DNA from: Burkholderiales bacterium PBB6
Lineage (GTDB): Bacteria > Pseudomonadota > Gammaproteobacteria > Burkholderiales > Burkholderiaceae_C
NCBI GenBank assembly: GCA_002255925.1
Contig: NKIH01000003.1
Coordinates: forward strand, 248,001 to 312,000
Reading direction: 5' to 3'
Length of the DNA stretch: 64,000 nucleotides
The translations under genes and the position numbers were made by a program. Positions 26,512 to 38,048 of the stretch are shown one piece after another. The notes beneath the pieces are model-generated. The model was not told where the DNA came from. It saw only the letters and a list, made by a program, of their open reading frames with translations, and ran no database searches. Numbering within the stretch: the first letter of the stretch is position 1; the number at the start of each line of letters is the position of its first letter.

Positions 26512-27036
26512 ATGACAGACGCATCCTTCACCTGTTCGACATGCGGCCAAGCCCATCCCGGGCTGCCCACGGACTATGGTTTCCGCTTACCCGATCACGT
26601 CCACGCACTGACTTATCTTGAGGAATACCTGAGGTCAAGAAGCAATGCTGATCTCTGTACGCTGGACGAATCGAGATACTTCATTCGCGGCATCGTTCAG
26701 GTGCCGCTTCAGGAGCTTGACGACGACTTTGCCTGGGGCATCTGGGCGGAGGTCGACAAGGCCACGCATGACCATTACGTCGCGGGCTTCAATGACAACG
26801 CCCTGCTTGGTACCAAAGCCGAAGGGCGACTTGCGAACGACATCCCTGGCTACTCCGCAACGTCGGGCCTGGAGGTACGAATTGAATTTCAGGATGGCAG
26901 CACCCGGCCCAGCTTCGTCTTTCCAGCCAGCGCCGCCCACGCCCTTGCGCACGAGCAACGAGGCGGTATCTCCAACAAACGTCACCATGACATCCTTGAG
27001 GCCGTGGGCCACTTCGCCGGGGACGGCGAAGCATGA
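26512..27036 (+). CDS. DUF2199 domain-containing protein
   Basis: 174 residues from the ATG at 26512. It begins with a CxxC knuckle (FTCSTCGQAHPGLPTDYGFRLP), followed by CTLDESRYFIRGIVQVPLQELDDDFAWGIWAEV, the conserved core of DUF2199 proteins. The role of the family is unknown; the CxxC pair suggests zinc binding. Its stop overlaps the start of the acetyltransferase gene by four bases, so the two are coupled. Confidence 0.8.
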   Translation: MTDASFTCSTCGQAHPGLPTDYGFRLPDHVHALTYLEEYLRSRSNADLCTLDESRYFIRGIVQVPLQELDDDFAWGIWAEVDKATHDHYVAGFNDNALLGTKAEGRLANDIPGYSATSGLEVRIEFQDGSTRPSFVFPASAAHALAHEQRGGISNKRHHDILEAVGHFAGDGEA

Positions 27037-27644
27037 CCAAGCCCCCTGCCCTTCCTGAGCCGCCCCTGCCCGGGCTGCGCGTCGCCGAGCTGGATGCCAG
27101 CTCCGAAGCCGTGCTGCAACGCTTCTTCGACGCCAACCCGGCGTATTTCCTGTCCACCACGGGCCAGGCCGCGCGCCCAACCGATGCTTTCGACGAGTTG
27201 AATGACACCCTGCCAGACGGCTGGGCGTTCTCGGCGGTCACGCTCGTGGGCTACTTCAATGCCGAGGGTGAACTGGCGGCCATGGCGAACGTCGTGTCAG
27301 ACCTCTTCGCGCCGGGCATCTGGCACATCAGCACTTTCATCGTTGAAACCGCGCGCCACGGCCAGGGTGATGCGCAGGCGATCTACGACGGCTTGGAGCG
27401 ATGGGCAGCCACGCACGGCGCCACCTTCATGCGCCTGGGCGTGGTGCTGGGCAACGCCCGAGCCGAGCGCTTCTGGGAGAAGCAGGGCTACCTGCAAACG
27501 CGGCTTCGGCACGGGGTTGAGCTGGGCGGGCAAGTCAACACGCTGCGTGTCATGTGCAAGCCGCTCGCGGGCGGCACGCTCGCGCAGTTTCTGCAAATGG
27601 TTGAGCGTGACCGGTCGGAGCCCCAGGGCACCACCGGCCGCTGA
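27033..27644 (+). CDS. GNAT-family N-acetyltransferase
   Basis: 203 residues with a GNAT fold in the second half: LAAMANVVSDLFAPGIWHISTFIVETARHGQGDAQAIYDGLERWAATHGATFMRLGVVLGNARAERFWEKQGYLQT. The pyrophosphate-binding loop is the HGQGDAQ segment, and NARAERFWEKQGY is the terminal helix/strand that closes over CoA. The acceptor is unknown. It is co-transcribed with the DUF2199 gene through an ATGA overlap and is convergent with the DUF2189 gene. Confidence 0.88.
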   Translation: MTKPPALPEPPLPGLRVAELDASSEAVLQRFFDANPAYFLSTTGQAARPTDAFDELNDTLPDGWAFSAVTLVGYFNAEGELAAMANVVSDLFAPGIWHISTFIVETARHGQGDAQAIYDGLERWAATHGATFMRLGVVLGNARAERFWEKQGYLQTRLRHGVELGGQVNTLRVMCKPLAGGTLAQFLQMVERDRSEPQGTTGR

Positions 27645-27646
27645 GC

Positions 27647-28486
27647 TCAGCCCTGCGGCACCTCGGCCGCAGCGTCGCGCTGCACGGCCGCGCGGTAGGC
27701 ATGCCAGCTCGCATGGCCCAGCACCGGCCCCGCCACCAGCAAGCCGGCAAACCAGGGCAGCATGGCCAGCACCACCAGGCCGGTCAGCAGCAGGCCCCAC
27801 CAGATCATCACGCCGGGCTGGGTCAGCACGAGGCGGAAGCTGGTCAGGCCGGCGGTGATGGCGTCGGTGTTGCGGTCCAGCAGCATCGGGATGGAGATGA
27901 CGCAGGTGGCGTAGATCAGGCCGGCGAACAAGGCGCCCACGGCCACGTAGGCGACGATGAAGTTGATGTTCTCGGGGTCCAGCAGCGCCAGCAATGAGCC
28001 CTTGAAATCAGGCATACCGTCAAAGCTGACGGCAAAGACGACAAGGCTGGCGCGGCCCCACAGCATCTCGAGCACCAGCAGCACAAAACCGAAGATGCCA
28101 AGCGGCCCGATGCGCGCATCCCAGGCCAGCAACGATTGCCCGAAGTCGGGCTGCTGGCCAGCTTCAAGAGTGCGGCTGACGTGATACAGGCCCAGGCACA
28201 TGAACGGCCCGGTGAGCAGGAAGCCGGCAGACAGCGCCAGCGTGTAAGCCGGCGCCGACTGGAACACCTTCATCAACGCCCAGCCCATGGCCATGAAGCA
28301 GGCGCCGTAGAACAGGCCGATGCCAGGTGCCTTGAGGAAATCGCGGAAGCCCAGCGCGATCCAGCGCAGCGGGTCGGCAAAGCCCAGCGTGTTCAGCTCG
28401 ATGGAGCGATCAGGCGCCTTGTTGTCAGGCGTTTTTTCGTCAGGCGATTGGTCTTCGGGCGACATGGTGGAGCTTGTGGCCGACAT
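27647..28486 (-). CDS. DUF2189 domain-containing inner-membrane protein
   Basis: 279 residues from the ATG at 28486, which has GGAGG six bases upstream. A charged N-terminal tail of ~40 residues (SPDEKTPDNKAPDRS) precedes six or so hydrophobic segments. RWIALGFRDFLKAPGIGLFYGACFMAMGW is the DUF2189 signature, and ISIPMLLDRNTDAITAGLTSF the second conserved block. The function of the family is not known. Confidence 0.85.
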   Translation of the reverse strand: MSATSSTMSPEDQSPDEKTPDNKAPDRSIELNTLGFADPLRWIALGFRDFLKAPGIGLFYGACFMAMGWALMKVFQSAPAYTLALSAGFLLTGPFMCLGLYHVSRTLEAGQQPDFGQSLLAWDARIGPLGIFGFVLLVLEMLWGRASLVVFAVSFDGMPDFKGSLLALLDPENINFIVAYVAVGALFAGLIYATCVISIPMLLDRNTDAITAGLTSFRLVLTQPGVMIWWGLLLTGLVVLAMLPWFAGLLVAGPVLGHASWHAYRAAVQRDAAAEVPQG

Positions 28487-28586
28487 GCGTGCCTCCTTGC
28501 AATGCCGCAAGGGTATGCCCCGGAGCAGCCCTCGTCCAGACAGGGTCTCCCTGCCGGTGCAAACCCTGTGTCTCAACAGGGGCGCA

Positions 28587-30014
<1,428 letters not shown>

Positions 30015-30025
30015 GAGGGGCGATG

Positions 30026-31360
30026 TTAGGTGCGGGGCAGATGCAAGGTCACGCGGGTTCCCCCACCTGCCGGGCTGTCCAGCTCGATGCGGCCGCCCAG
30101 CCGCTCAACCACCCGGCGCACGAGCGCCAGGCCCAGGCCCAGGCCGCGCGGCTTGGTGGTCATGAAGGGGCGGGTCACATCGGCCAGTTGTTCGGGCGGG
30201 ATGCCGCAGCCCTCGTCCGCCACCACCACCTTGGCCCACGGCCCCTCAGCGCTGGCGTGCAGGCGCACGGCTTGCCCACGTTGGGTGGCCTCTGCAGCGT
30301 TGGCCAGCACCGAGGCCAGCACCTGCGCCATCAGCACCGGGTCTACCGCCACATGGCCGAGTTGCGGTGCCAGTTGCACCTCGAAGGGCTTGCCCTGGGC
30401 CAGCAGGTCGGGCTCTAAGCGGGCTGCCGCTTCCTGCAGCAACTGGTCGAGCGACGACTGCTCATCGCGGCCGCCCGGCTCACGCGCGTAGGTCAGCAGC
30501 GTGCGCACCAGGTGCTCGATGCGATCGGCGGAACGGATCACGTCGTCGCACAGCTGCGGTGGCGCATCGGCGCCCATCTCGCGTTGCAGCTCACCACTGC
30601 TGCGGATCACGCCCAGCGGGTTGCGGATGCTGTGCGCCACCGCGGCAGACAGCTCGCCCACCATCGCCAGCGCCTCGGCCTCCACCAGCCGCGATTGCTG
30701 CTCACGCAGCGCGCGCTCGGTGCGCAGCACGAACCACATCAGCGACAGGAACAGGAACACCGCCCCGGCCGCCGCCCCCAGCCACACCCGCAGACGGCCG
30801 TTGAAGATGGCGTCGTTCAGGGCCACGGGCTCGCGGTAGAGCTCTACCACGCCCACCAGCACGGGGCCGGAGCGGATGGGCAGGTAGTTCTCGACGAAGC
30901 GGTCAGGGCCACTGGGCAGCAACAGGTGTTCCGCCTTCAGCGGCTCATCGCCCTCGCCCGATGATCGGTGCGTCACCACCTCACCGGCCAGCGCCTCATC
31001 CAGCTCTTCATTGGCTGAAAACACCTGGCCGATCAGCTCAGGGCGACTCGACCACAGCACTTTGCGGTCAGTGCTGTAGAGGTTGGCGCGCAGCACATCC
31101 GGCAAGGCGGCCACATGTGACGCGAACTCGATGACCCCGGCATCGGACGCATCGCCCCGGCGGATCAGCTCGGCCACCCGCTGGGTGTCTACGATGCTCT
31201 GGACGAAGTCGTGGCTGAGTGCGGCGTCGCGCTCAACCAGACGGGTTTCCAGAAACACCGTGAGCCACCACGCCATCGCGGCGCTGAAGCAGGCAATGGC
31301 CAAGGCGCCGGTCAGCGCAAAGTGGCGCATCAGACGGGGATCTGGACGCGCCGTGGTCAT
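30026..31360 (-). CDS. membrane sensor histidine kinase (NtrB/ZraS-like)
   Basis: 444 residues. Helices at about residues 12-33 and 190-210 flank a ~155-residue periplasmic sensor region. The DHp helix carries the phospho-His in LSAAVAHSIRNPLGVIRSSGEL. The ATPase domain has VLANAAEATQRG (N box), VVADEGCGIP (G1), KPRGLGLGLALVRRVVERLGG (G2). It is the partner of the NtrC-type regulator directly downstream. It begins 16 bases after lspA, so the pair may be transcribed with ribF-ileS-lspA. Confidence 0.93.
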   Translation of the reverse strand: MTTARPDPRLMRHFALTGALAIACFSAAMAWWLTVFLETRLVERDAALSHDFVQSIVDTQRVAELIRRGDASDAGVIEFASHVAALPDVLRANLYSTDRKVLWSSRPELIGQVFSANEELDEALAGEVVTHRSSGEGDEPLKAEHLLLPSGPDRFVENYLPIRSGPVLVGVVELYREPVALNDAIFNGRLRVWLGAAAGAVFLFLSLMWFVLRTERALREQQSRLVEAEALAMVGELSAAVAHSIRNPLGVIRSSGELQREMGADAPPQLCDDVIRSADRIEHLVRTLLTYAREPGGRDEQSSLDQLLQEAAARLEPDLLAQGKPFEVQLAPQLGHVAVDPVLMAQVLASVLANAAEATQRGQAVRLHASAEGPWAKVVVADEGCGIPPEQLADVTRPFMTTKPRGLGLGLALVRRVVERLGGRIELDSPAGGGTRVTLHLPRT

Positions 31361-31376
31361 GGCTGTTTCCGGGTGT

Positions 31377-31898
31377 TCAGCTGCGGCGAACGCGTAGCAA
31401 TTCGTCGAGGATCAGGCCCACCGCGCCCACCGTGATGGCGGCATCGGCGATGTTGAAGCTCGGGAAGTAGCCCCCCGGGAACATCGGTGCCAGGAAGCTC
31501 CAGTGGAACTGCAGGAAGTCGACCACGTAGCCGTGCCAGAGGCGGTCCACCACATTGCCCACCGCGCCGCCCAGGATCATGCTGATGGCGAAGCAGAACA
31601 GGCGCTGCCCGGCGTGGCTGCGCAGCATCCACACGATGGCGATGGACGCCACCGCGCCCAGGCCCACGAAGAACCAGCGCTGCCAGCCACCGGCGCCCGC
31701 CAGGAACGAGAACGCAGCGCCCGTGTTGTGCACCCGGACCACGTTGAAGAACGAGGTGACGGTGTGACTGTCGCCGAGCTGGAAGTTGCCGACGATCAGC
31801 ACCTTGGTGAACTGATCGAACAGCAGCACCAGCGCGGCCAGGCCGAGCCACAGGCCCGGGCCGGCGCCGGAACGTGAAGACATGAGTTTGCGTGCCAT
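31377..31898 (-). CDS. lspA: lipoprotein signal peptidase (signal peptidase II)
   Basis: 173 residues with four hydrophobic helices. The catalytic aspartates are visible in [22 protein letters not shown] and [21 protein letters not shown], with [20 protein letters not shown] in between, all typical of LspA. It cleaves prolipoprotein signal peptides in the inner membrane after diacylglyceryl transfer. It is 13 bases downstream of ileS, the common ileS-lspA arrangement. Confidence 0.97.
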   Translation of the reverse strand: MARKLMSSRSGAGPGLWLGLAALVLLFDQFTKVLIVGNFQLGDSHTVTSFFNVVRVHNTGAAFSFLAGAGGWQRWFFVGLGAVASIAIVWMLRSHAGQRLFCFAISMILGGAVGNVVDRLWHGYVVDFLQFHWSFLAPMFPGGYFPSFNIADAAITVGAVGLILDELLRVRRS

Positions 31899-31911
31899 GC
31901 CGGTCTGCCGA

Positions 31912-34779
31912 TCAGGCCACGGTGCGGGTTTCGCCCGCGCCGTGCAGGTTGCTCACGCAGCGGCCGCACAGGCCGGCATGCCCGGCGTGGCTGCCCACAT
32001 CGTCCACGTAGTGCCAGCAACGCTCGCACTTGGTGGCGGTGCTCGGCGTCACGCTGACCGACAAGGCCTCGCCTTCCGCCACCTCCACCGCCGAGGTGAT
32101 GGTGACGTACTTCAGGTCGGCGCCGAGCGAGCGCAGCAGCGCGGCGTCGTCACCGCCCACGGTGATGACCAGCGTGGCCTGCAGCGAAGCACCCACCTGA
32201 CCAGCCGTACGCACGGCTTCGATGTCCTTGTTCACCACATCGCGGATCTCGCGGATGCGGCCCCACTTGGCCAGCAGCGCTTCGTCCGGCGTGCTCAGCG
32301 GCCAGAAGGTTTCGGTGAAGATCGAGCCGGTCGTCTTGCCCGGCGCGAAGATCGCCCACGCTTCTTCAGCGGTGAAGCTGAGGAACGGCGCCATCCAGCG
32401 CAGCATGGCGTTGGTGATGTGCCAAAGCGCAGTCTGGGCCGAGCGGCGCGCCAGGCTCTTCGGTGCGGTGGTGTAGAGGCGGTCCTTCAGCACGTCCAGG
32501 TAGAACGCGCCCAGGTCTTCCGAGCAATACACCTGCAGCTTGCTGACCACCGGGTGGAACTCGTAGGCGTCGAAGTGCGCCAGGATGTCGGCCTGCAGCT
32601 GGCTGGCACGGGCCAGGGCGTAGCGATCGATCTCCAGCATCTGCTCAACCGGCACCAGGTCGGTGGCCGCATCGAAGTCAGACGTGTTGGCCATCAGGAA
32701 GCGCAGCGTGTTGCGGATGCGGCGATAGCCGTCCACCACGCGGGCCAGGATCTTGTCGTCGATGTTCAGGTCGCCCGAGTAGTCGGTGCTGGCCACCCAC
32801 AGACGCACGATTTCCGCGCCGAGCTTGCTCGTCACGCTCTGCGGCTCGACCGTGTTGCCCAGCGACTTGCTCATCTTGCGGCCCTGGCCGTCGGTGGCAA
32901 AGCCGTGGGTCAGCAGGCCCTTGTAGGGGGCGCGGTCATAGAGGGCGCAGCCCAGCAGCAGGGAAGAGTGGAACCAGCCGCGGTGCTGGTCGTGGCCTTC
33001 CAGGTACAGGTCGGCCTCCGGCCCTTCGCTGTGGAACGGCGGGCGGTCGTAGGCGTTCAGGTGGCTGCCACGCAGCACGTGCTGGAAGGTCGAGCCCGAG
33101 TCGAACCACACCTCGAGGATGTCGGTGCTCTTCGTGTAGTGCGGTGCGTCCTCAGTGCCGAGGATGTCTTCCACGGTCACGCGGCTCCAGGCCTCGATGC
33201 CGCCGGCCTCCACGATGTCGGCCGCCTGGTCCATGATGGCCAGGGTGCGCGGGTGCAGCTCGCCGCTGTCCTTGTGCAGGAAGAACGGCACCGGCACGCC
33301 CCACGAGCGCTGGCGCGAGATGCACCAGTCAGGCCGGTTGGCGATCATGTCGCGCAGGCGGGCCTTGCCGTTCTCGGGGTAGAACGCCGTGTGGTCGATG
33401 GCCTCAAGGGCCAGCTGGCGCAGCGTCTTGCCGGCCTTGTCGGTGGTGAACACGCCCTCGCCTTCGTCCATGCGGACGAACCACTGGGCTGCCGCGCGGT
33501 AGATCACCGGCGTCTTGTGGCGCCAGCAGTGCGGGTAGCTGTGGGTGATGGTCTTGGTGGCCATCAGGCGGCCGGCGCCCTTCAGCGCGGCCAGCACCTC
33601 GGGGATGGCCTTCCAGATGTGCTGGCCACCAAACAGCGGCCAGTCTGCCGCGAAGGTGCCGTTGCCCTGAACCGGGTTCAGGATCTGGTCGTAGCTGATG
33701 CCGTTGGCGATGCAGGAGTTGAAGTCATCCACGCCGTAGGCGGGCGACGAGTGCACGATGCCGGTGCCATCGCTGTCGCTCACGTACTCGGCCAGGAACA
33801 CCGGCGAGAGGCGGCGATAGCCCGCGTCCGCGTCAAACAGCGGATGGCGGAAGTTCAGGCCGCCCAGCGCCTTGCCGGCCACGGTGGCCAGCACCTGGCC
33901 TTCGAGGCCGAAGCGTTGCAGGCAGGCTTCCACCAGGGTTTCGGCCAGCACCAGGCAGCCCATCGGCGTTTCGACCAGCGCGTAGCTCAGCTCGGGGTGG
34001 GCGTTCAGGGCCTGGTTGGCGGGGATGGTCCAGGCGGTGGTCGTCCAGATCACGGCGAAGGCGCTCTTGCCGGCCGGCAGCGCGGTCAGGCCGAAGGCCT
34101 GCGCCAGGCGGGCGCCGTCGTCGGTCTCGAAGGCCACGTCGAGCGTTTCGCTCTGCTTGTCGGCGTATTCGATCTCGAACTCGGCGAGGCTGGACCCGCA
34201 GTCGAAGCACCAGTACACCGGCTTCAGGCCGCGATAGACAAAACCGCGCTCGACCACGCGCTTGAAGGCGCGCAGCTGGCCGGCTTCGTTGGCCGGGTCC
34301 ATCGTGCGGTAGGGGCGCTCCCAGTCGCCCAGCACACCCAGGCGCTTGAAGTCTTCGCGCTGCTGGCCGATCTGCTCGGTGGCGAAGGCGCGGCTCTTGG
34401 CCTGCATGTCGTCACGGCTGAGCTTGCGGCCATGCAGCTTTTCGATGGCGTTCTCGATCGGCAGGCCGTGGCAATCCCAGCCGGGGATGTACTGCGCGTC
34501 GAAGCCGGAGAGCTGCTTCGACTTGACGATCATGTCCTTCAGCACCTTGTTCAGCGCGTGGCCGATGTGCAGCTTGCCGTTGGCATAGGGCGGGCCGTCA
34601 TGCAGCACGAACAGCGGGGCGCCGTGGCGGGCATCACGCAGGCGCTTGTAGAGGCCGCCTTCGTTCCATTCCTTCACCCAGCCCGGCTCGCGCTTGGGCA
34701 GGTCGCCGCGCATCGGGAACGGGGTGTCGGGCAGGTTCAGGGTGCTGCGGGTGTCGTTGGTGTTCGATTCGGTGGTCAT
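31912..34779 (-). CDS. ileS: isoleucyl-tRNA synthetase
   Basis: 955 residues from the ATG at 34779. It shows the class Ia motifs: HIGH box as [15 protein letters not shown], the IleRS-specific [11 protein letters not shown], the editing-domain segment [18 protein letters not shown], and KMSKS in [15 protein letters not shown]. At the C terminus, [13 protein letters not shown] and GLCGRCVSN form the zinc site. It charges tRNA-Ile and hydrolyses mischarged valine. It lies between ribF and lspA, as in many proteobacteria. Confidence 0.98.
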   Translation of the reverse strand: MTTESNTNDTRSTLNLPDTPFPMRGDLPKREPGWVKEWNEGGLYKRLRDARHGAPLFVLHDGPPYANGKLHIGHALNKVLKDMIVKSKQLSGFDAQYIPGWDCHGLPIENAIEKLHGRKLSRDDMQAKSRAFATEQIGQQREDFKRLGVLGDWERPYRTMDPANEAGQLRAFKRVVERGFVYRGLKPVYWCFDCGSSLAEFEIEYADKQSETLDVAFETDDGARLAQAFGLTALPAGKSAFAVIWTTTAWTIPANQALNAHPELSYALVETPMGCLVLAETLVEACLQRFGLEGQVLATVAGKALGGLNFRHPLFDADAGYRRLSPVFLAEYVSDSDGTGIVHSSPAYGVDDFNSCIANGISYDQILNPVQGNGTFAADWPLFGGQHIWKAIPEVLAALKGAGRLMATKTITHSYPHCWRHKTPVIYRAAAQWFVRMDEGEGVFTTDKAGKTLRQLALEAIDHTAFYPENGKARLRDMIANRPDWCISRQRSWGVPVPFFLHKDSGELHPRTLAIMDQAADIVEAGGIEAWSRVTVEDILGTEDAPHYTKSTDILEVWFDSGSTFQHVLRGSHLNAYDRPPFHSEGPEADLYLEGHDQHRGWFHSSLLLGCALYDRAPYKGLLTHGFATDGQGRKMSKSLGNTVEPQSVTSKLGAEIVRLWVASTDYSGDLNIDDKILARVVDGYRRIRNTLRFLMANTSDFDAATDLVPVEQMLEIDRYALARASQLQADILAHFDAYEFHPVVSKLQVYCSEDLGAFYLDVLKDRLYTTAPKSLARRSAQTALWHITNAMLRWMAPFLSFTAEEAWAIFAPGKTTGSIFTETFWPLSTPDEALLAKWGRIREIRDVVNKDIEAVRTAGQVGASLQATLVITVGGDDAALLRSLGADLKYVTITSAVEVAEGEALSVSVTPSTATKCERCWHYVDDVGSHAGHAGLCGRCVSNLHGAGETRTVA

Positions 34780-35063
34780 GGGGCGCAAAAGTTGAGGCAC
34801 CGGGTGGTGCGCGGCGGCCGCTGGGGGCTGCCGGAAGGCTCCTGCGCGACGGGCGCATCACAGGAGCGAAGGGCCCGCGGAACCGGCGTCATGCCGGTGC
34901 GGGCGGCGTCGTCAGGCGATGCGCCGAATTCGGTCCCGGGTGGTCTGGCGGCGCGTGCAGGCATGGCCATGCAGCGTGGGCGACACGCGCACAGGTGCGA
35001 GCGGAAGGCTGACAAAACGGGCGGACATGCGCCTGATTCTACCGGTGGCGCCCAGGCCGGGCC
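34780..35063. other. ribF-ileS intergenic region
   Basis: 284 bases between ribF and ileS on the minus strand. A 38-codon open frame (35026 down to about 34910) starts MSARFVSLPLAPVRV, but it has no recognised homology and no good ribosome site. No terminator was found. An upstream element for ileS could lie here, but I see no T-box. Confidence 0.4.
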
Positions 35064-36032
35064 TCAAGCGCCGTGGGCGGCCCACCAGGCCCGGGCGTCG
35101 ACCACGTCCTGGGCGATGCCGACACGCAACGCTTCCAGGCCGTCATAGCGCCGCTCGTCGTGCAGCTTGTGCAGCAGGTCGACCCGCAGGATGCGCGCAT
35201 AGCCACCTTCCACGGCCAGGCCTGCCGGCCAGTCCAGGCAGTGCACTTCCAGCAGCACGCGGCCGGCGTCTTCCACCGTGGGCCGCACGCCCAGGCTGGC
35301 CACGCCCGCCAGCGGCTGCTCAGCCAGGCCGTGCACCTGCACCACGAAGATGCCCATGGCCGCCGGCCGGTGCGACGGGAAACGCAGGTTCAGCGTGCGA
35401 AAACCGAGGTCACGCCCCAGCTTGCGGCCATGCACCACATGGCCGGAGATGCTGTAAGGCCGCCCCAGCAGGCTGGCCGCGCGGGCCATCTGGCCAGCCG
35501 CCAGGGCCTCCCGCACGGCGGAGCTGGACACCCGCAGGCCGTGCACCTCGTAGCTCATCATCCGGGCCACATCAAAGCCCTGGGCGCTGCCGGCGGCGTC
35601 CAGCAGCGCGTAGTCACCGGCGCGCTTCGCACCGAAGCGGAAGTCATCACCCACCAGCACGTAGCGCGTGCGCAGCTGCTGCACCAGCACGCGGCGGATG
35701 AAGTCTTCCGGGCTGAGACCGGCGAACTTGTCGTCAAAGCGCATCAGCACCACGTCGTCCACACCGCAGCGCTCCAGCTCCTGCAGCTTGTCGCGCAGCG
35801 TGGCGATGCGCAGCGGCGCCAACTCCGGCTTGCCCGCCTGGCTGGCGAACCAGTCGCGCGGGTGCGGCTCGAAGGTCATCACGCAGGTGCGCAGGCCCCG
35901 GTGGCGCGCTTCGCTGGCCAGCAGCGCGAGCATGGCCTGGTGTCCGCGATGGACGCCGTCGAAGTTGCCGATGGTGAGGGCACAACCGGTGTCACCGGCT
36001 TGCGAAGGACGTTGGGCTCTGAAAACGCGCAT
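35064..36032 (-). CDS. ribF: bifunctional riboflavin kinase / FAD synthetase
   Basis: 322 residues. The N-terminal adenylyltransferase has the nucleotidyl-transferase motif TIGNFDGVHRGHQAML and VMTFEPHPRDWF, then YVLVGDDFRFGAKRAGDYALL and VSSSAVREALAAG. The flavokinase half has GRPYSISGHVVHGRKLGRDLGFRTLNL and GVASLGVRPTVE. It converts riboflavin to FMN and then FAD. It begins the minus-strand run ribF-ileS-lspA. Confidence 0.97.
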   Translation of the reverse strand: MRVFRAQRPSQAGDTGCALTIGNFDGVHRGHQAMLALLASEARHRGLRTCVMTFEPHPRDWFASQAGKPELAPLRIATLRDKLQELERCGVDDVVLMRFDDKFAGLSPEDFIRRVLVQQLRTRYVLVGDDFRFGAKRAGDYALLDAAGSAQGFDVARMMSYEVHGLRVSSSAVREALAAGQMARAASLLGRPYSISGHVVHGRKLGRDLGFRTLNLRFPSHRPAAMGIFVVQVHGLAEQPLAGVASLGVRPTVEDAGRVLLEVHCLDWPAGLAVEGGYARILRVDLLHKLHDERRYDGLEALRVGIAQDVVDARAWWAAHGA

Positions 36033-36093
36033 GGGCGGGATTATCGGCGCAGCCTCAGCGGGCGACAGGCCGGTGCTACATCACCGCGCAGCA

Positions 36094-37923
36094 TCACGGC
36101 CCTTTGCCGCCGGCCAGGTAGCGCGCCAGCACGGTCTGCAGGGTGTCGATGGTGAACGGCTTGCTGAGGTAATCGTCCATGCCGGCGGCCGTGCAGGCCT
36201 CGCGGTCACCGGGCACGGCGTTGGCCGTCAGGGCCACAATGGGCAGGCGCCCCTGCCCGGCCGCTGCTTCACGCTCGCGCCAGGCCCGGGTCGCGGCCAG
36301 GCCGTCCAGCACAGGCATCTGGCAGTCCATCAGCACGAGGTCATAAGACGTCTGCGCCAGCCGGCCCAGCGCCACCTGCCCGTCATCGGCCGACTCCCAG
36401 GCCAGGCCCAGCCGCTCGACCATGGCGCTGGCCACCATCAGGTTCACCGGGTTGTCCTCGACGATCAGCACGCGCCCCTGCAACGGTCGGGCCGGGGCCG
36501 CCGGCGCCGCCTGGCGCACCGGGGCCTGTGCGGGCCGGTAGGCCACGGTGAAGGTGAAGGTGGCGCCATGGCCGGGCACGCTGGCGCAGGTCACGTTGCC
36601 ACCCATGGCCACCGCCAGCTGGCGGGAAATCGTCAGGCCCAGCCCTGTGCCGCCACGGCGCTGCTCGGACGGGCCGTCGCCCTGCTCGAAGGGGTCGAAG
36701 ATGCGCTGCTGCAGCACCAGCGGGATGCCCACACCGCTGTCGCGCACCTCGAACCGCAAAAAGTCTCCCTCGAGCGAGGCCTTGAGTTCCACCTGCCCGG
36801 CCGCCGTGAACTTGAGGGCATTGCCCAGCAGGTTGTGCAGGACCTGCTTGACCCGCTGCGCGTCCAGCATGGCGGCATCGGGCAGGCCGTGCAGCAGGCT
36901 GACCATGAAGCGCAGGCCCTTGTCGGTGGCCACCGGCGACAACAGATCGGTCACCTCGCGCACCAGATCAGCCACCCGCGCCGGCGCGGGCTCGATCTTC
37001 AGGCGGCCCGCGTCGGCCCGTGAAATGTCCAGCAGGTCCTCGATCAGGGTTTGCAGGTGCCCCGCCGACTGCTGCACCACCGTCAGCTGCCGGGCCTGCT
37101 GCGCGCTGACCGTGCCATCACGCATCAGCTGCGTCATGCCGAGAATGCCGTTGAGTGGGGTGCGCAGCTCATGGCTGACCATGGCCAGGAAGCGTGACTT
37201 CGTGGCGCTGGAGTGCTCTGCCAGCAACAGCGCGCGCTGGCGGTCTTCGGCGATGGCGGCGTTTTCAAAGCGCAGGCGCAGCAGCTCCAGCATGTGGCGC
37301 TCGCTGCGCCGGCCCTCTCGCCACAGCAGCGCCAGGTAGACGAGCAGGCCGCAAGCCACCAGCCAGCTCACCGCGCCGCCCTGCACCACCTGGCTGGCAA
37401 CCAGGGGCAGCAGCGCCCCGAGCATGAAGCGCATGGCGTGGCCGTTGTACGACGTGAGCGTGAATACACCCACCGATGCCACGGCCACCAGGCCCCCGGC
37501 GATCACACCGTCGAGCCACGGATCACCGCTGGGCACGAAGTACCAGCCGAGCAGGCCCCATCCCAGGCCGTCGATCAAGCCACCCACCCCATGCCGCAGC
37601 CACCAGGCGCGGGTGTCCAGCTGGGGCGAATCCGCCCGGCTGAAGGCCACGCACTCCAGCAGCCGCCCCACGGCCGTGATCTGCTTGAGCGCAAACCACC
37701 ACCAGATGGCTGGGTTGCCCAGCTGATGCCACAGCGCCCAGGTGATCAGGCCGGCCCCCACGATGGTGGCCAGCATCGGCTCGGCGGTGCGTTCGAACAG
37801 CTGGCGCACACGCTCGAGCTCGACCTTGCGCTCGATCGACTGGCGTCGTTGGCGGGCGAGGTCGTTGAAAAGTCCGGGGCCGGAGTCCGGATCAGGCACT
37901 GCTGGGGCGTCGACGTCGCTCAT
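36094..37923 (-). CDS. hybrid sensor histidine kinase / response regulator
   Basis: 609 residues from the ATG at 37923. Residues ~45-210 hold six hydrophobic segments and no clear periplasmic domain, so the signal may be sensed in the membrane. The kinase core has FLAMVSHELRTPLNGILGMTQLMR (phospho-His), LLGNALKFTAAG (N box), VRDSGVGIP and GTGLGLTISRQLAVAMGG. The C-terminal receiver has VLIVEDNPVNLMVA, DLVLMDCQMPVLDG (phospho-Asp) and DYLSKPF. No output regulator is adjacent, so phosphotransfer partners are unknown. Confidence 0.94.
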   Translation of the reverse strand: MSDVDAPAVPDPDSGPGLFNDLARQRRQSIERKVELERVRQLFERTAEPMLATIVGAGLITWALWHQLGNPAIWWWFALKQITAVGRLLECVAFSRADSPQLDTRAWWLRHGVGGLIDGLGWGLLGWYFVPSGDPWLDGVIAGGLVAVASVGVFTLTSYNGHAMRFMLGALLPLVASQVVQGGAVSWLVACGLLVYLALLWREGRRSERHMLELLRLRFENAAIAEDRQRALLLAEHSSATKSRFLAMVSHELRTPLNGILGMTQLMRDGTVSAQQARQLTVVQQSAGHLQTLIEDLLDISRADAGRLKIEPAPARVADLVREVTDLLSPVATDKGLRFMVSLLHGLPDAAMLDAQRVKQVLHNLLGNALKFTAAGQVELKASLEGDFLRFEVRDSGVGIPLVLQQRIFDPFEQGDGPSEQRRGGTGLGLTISRQLAVAMGGNVTCASVPGHGATFTFTVAYRPAQAPVRQAAPAAPARPLQGRVLIVEDNPVNLMVASAMVERLGLAWESADDGQVALGRLAQTSYDLVLMDCQMPVLDGLAATRAWREREAAAGQGRLPIVALTANAVPGDREACTAAGMDDYLSKPFTIDTLQTVLARYLAGGKGP

Positions 37924-38048
37924 GCTGGTTACGAATTGCACTGCAGCATAAACATGAAGCCGGCCGAGCCATCACTCCGTGTTTGCCCTCGGAGCCACAA
38001 CAAGCCCATCAGGCGTACCGTGCGCTTTTCCGGGCGGGCGTCGGTACT

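Noticed and set aside
31882-35148. Open frame of over 1,000 codons on the plus strand
   Set aside because: It is antisense to ileS, whose class Ia motifs are all intact. Long antisense frames are expected at this GC content, and the translation is low-complexity His/Gln/Ala/Gly.
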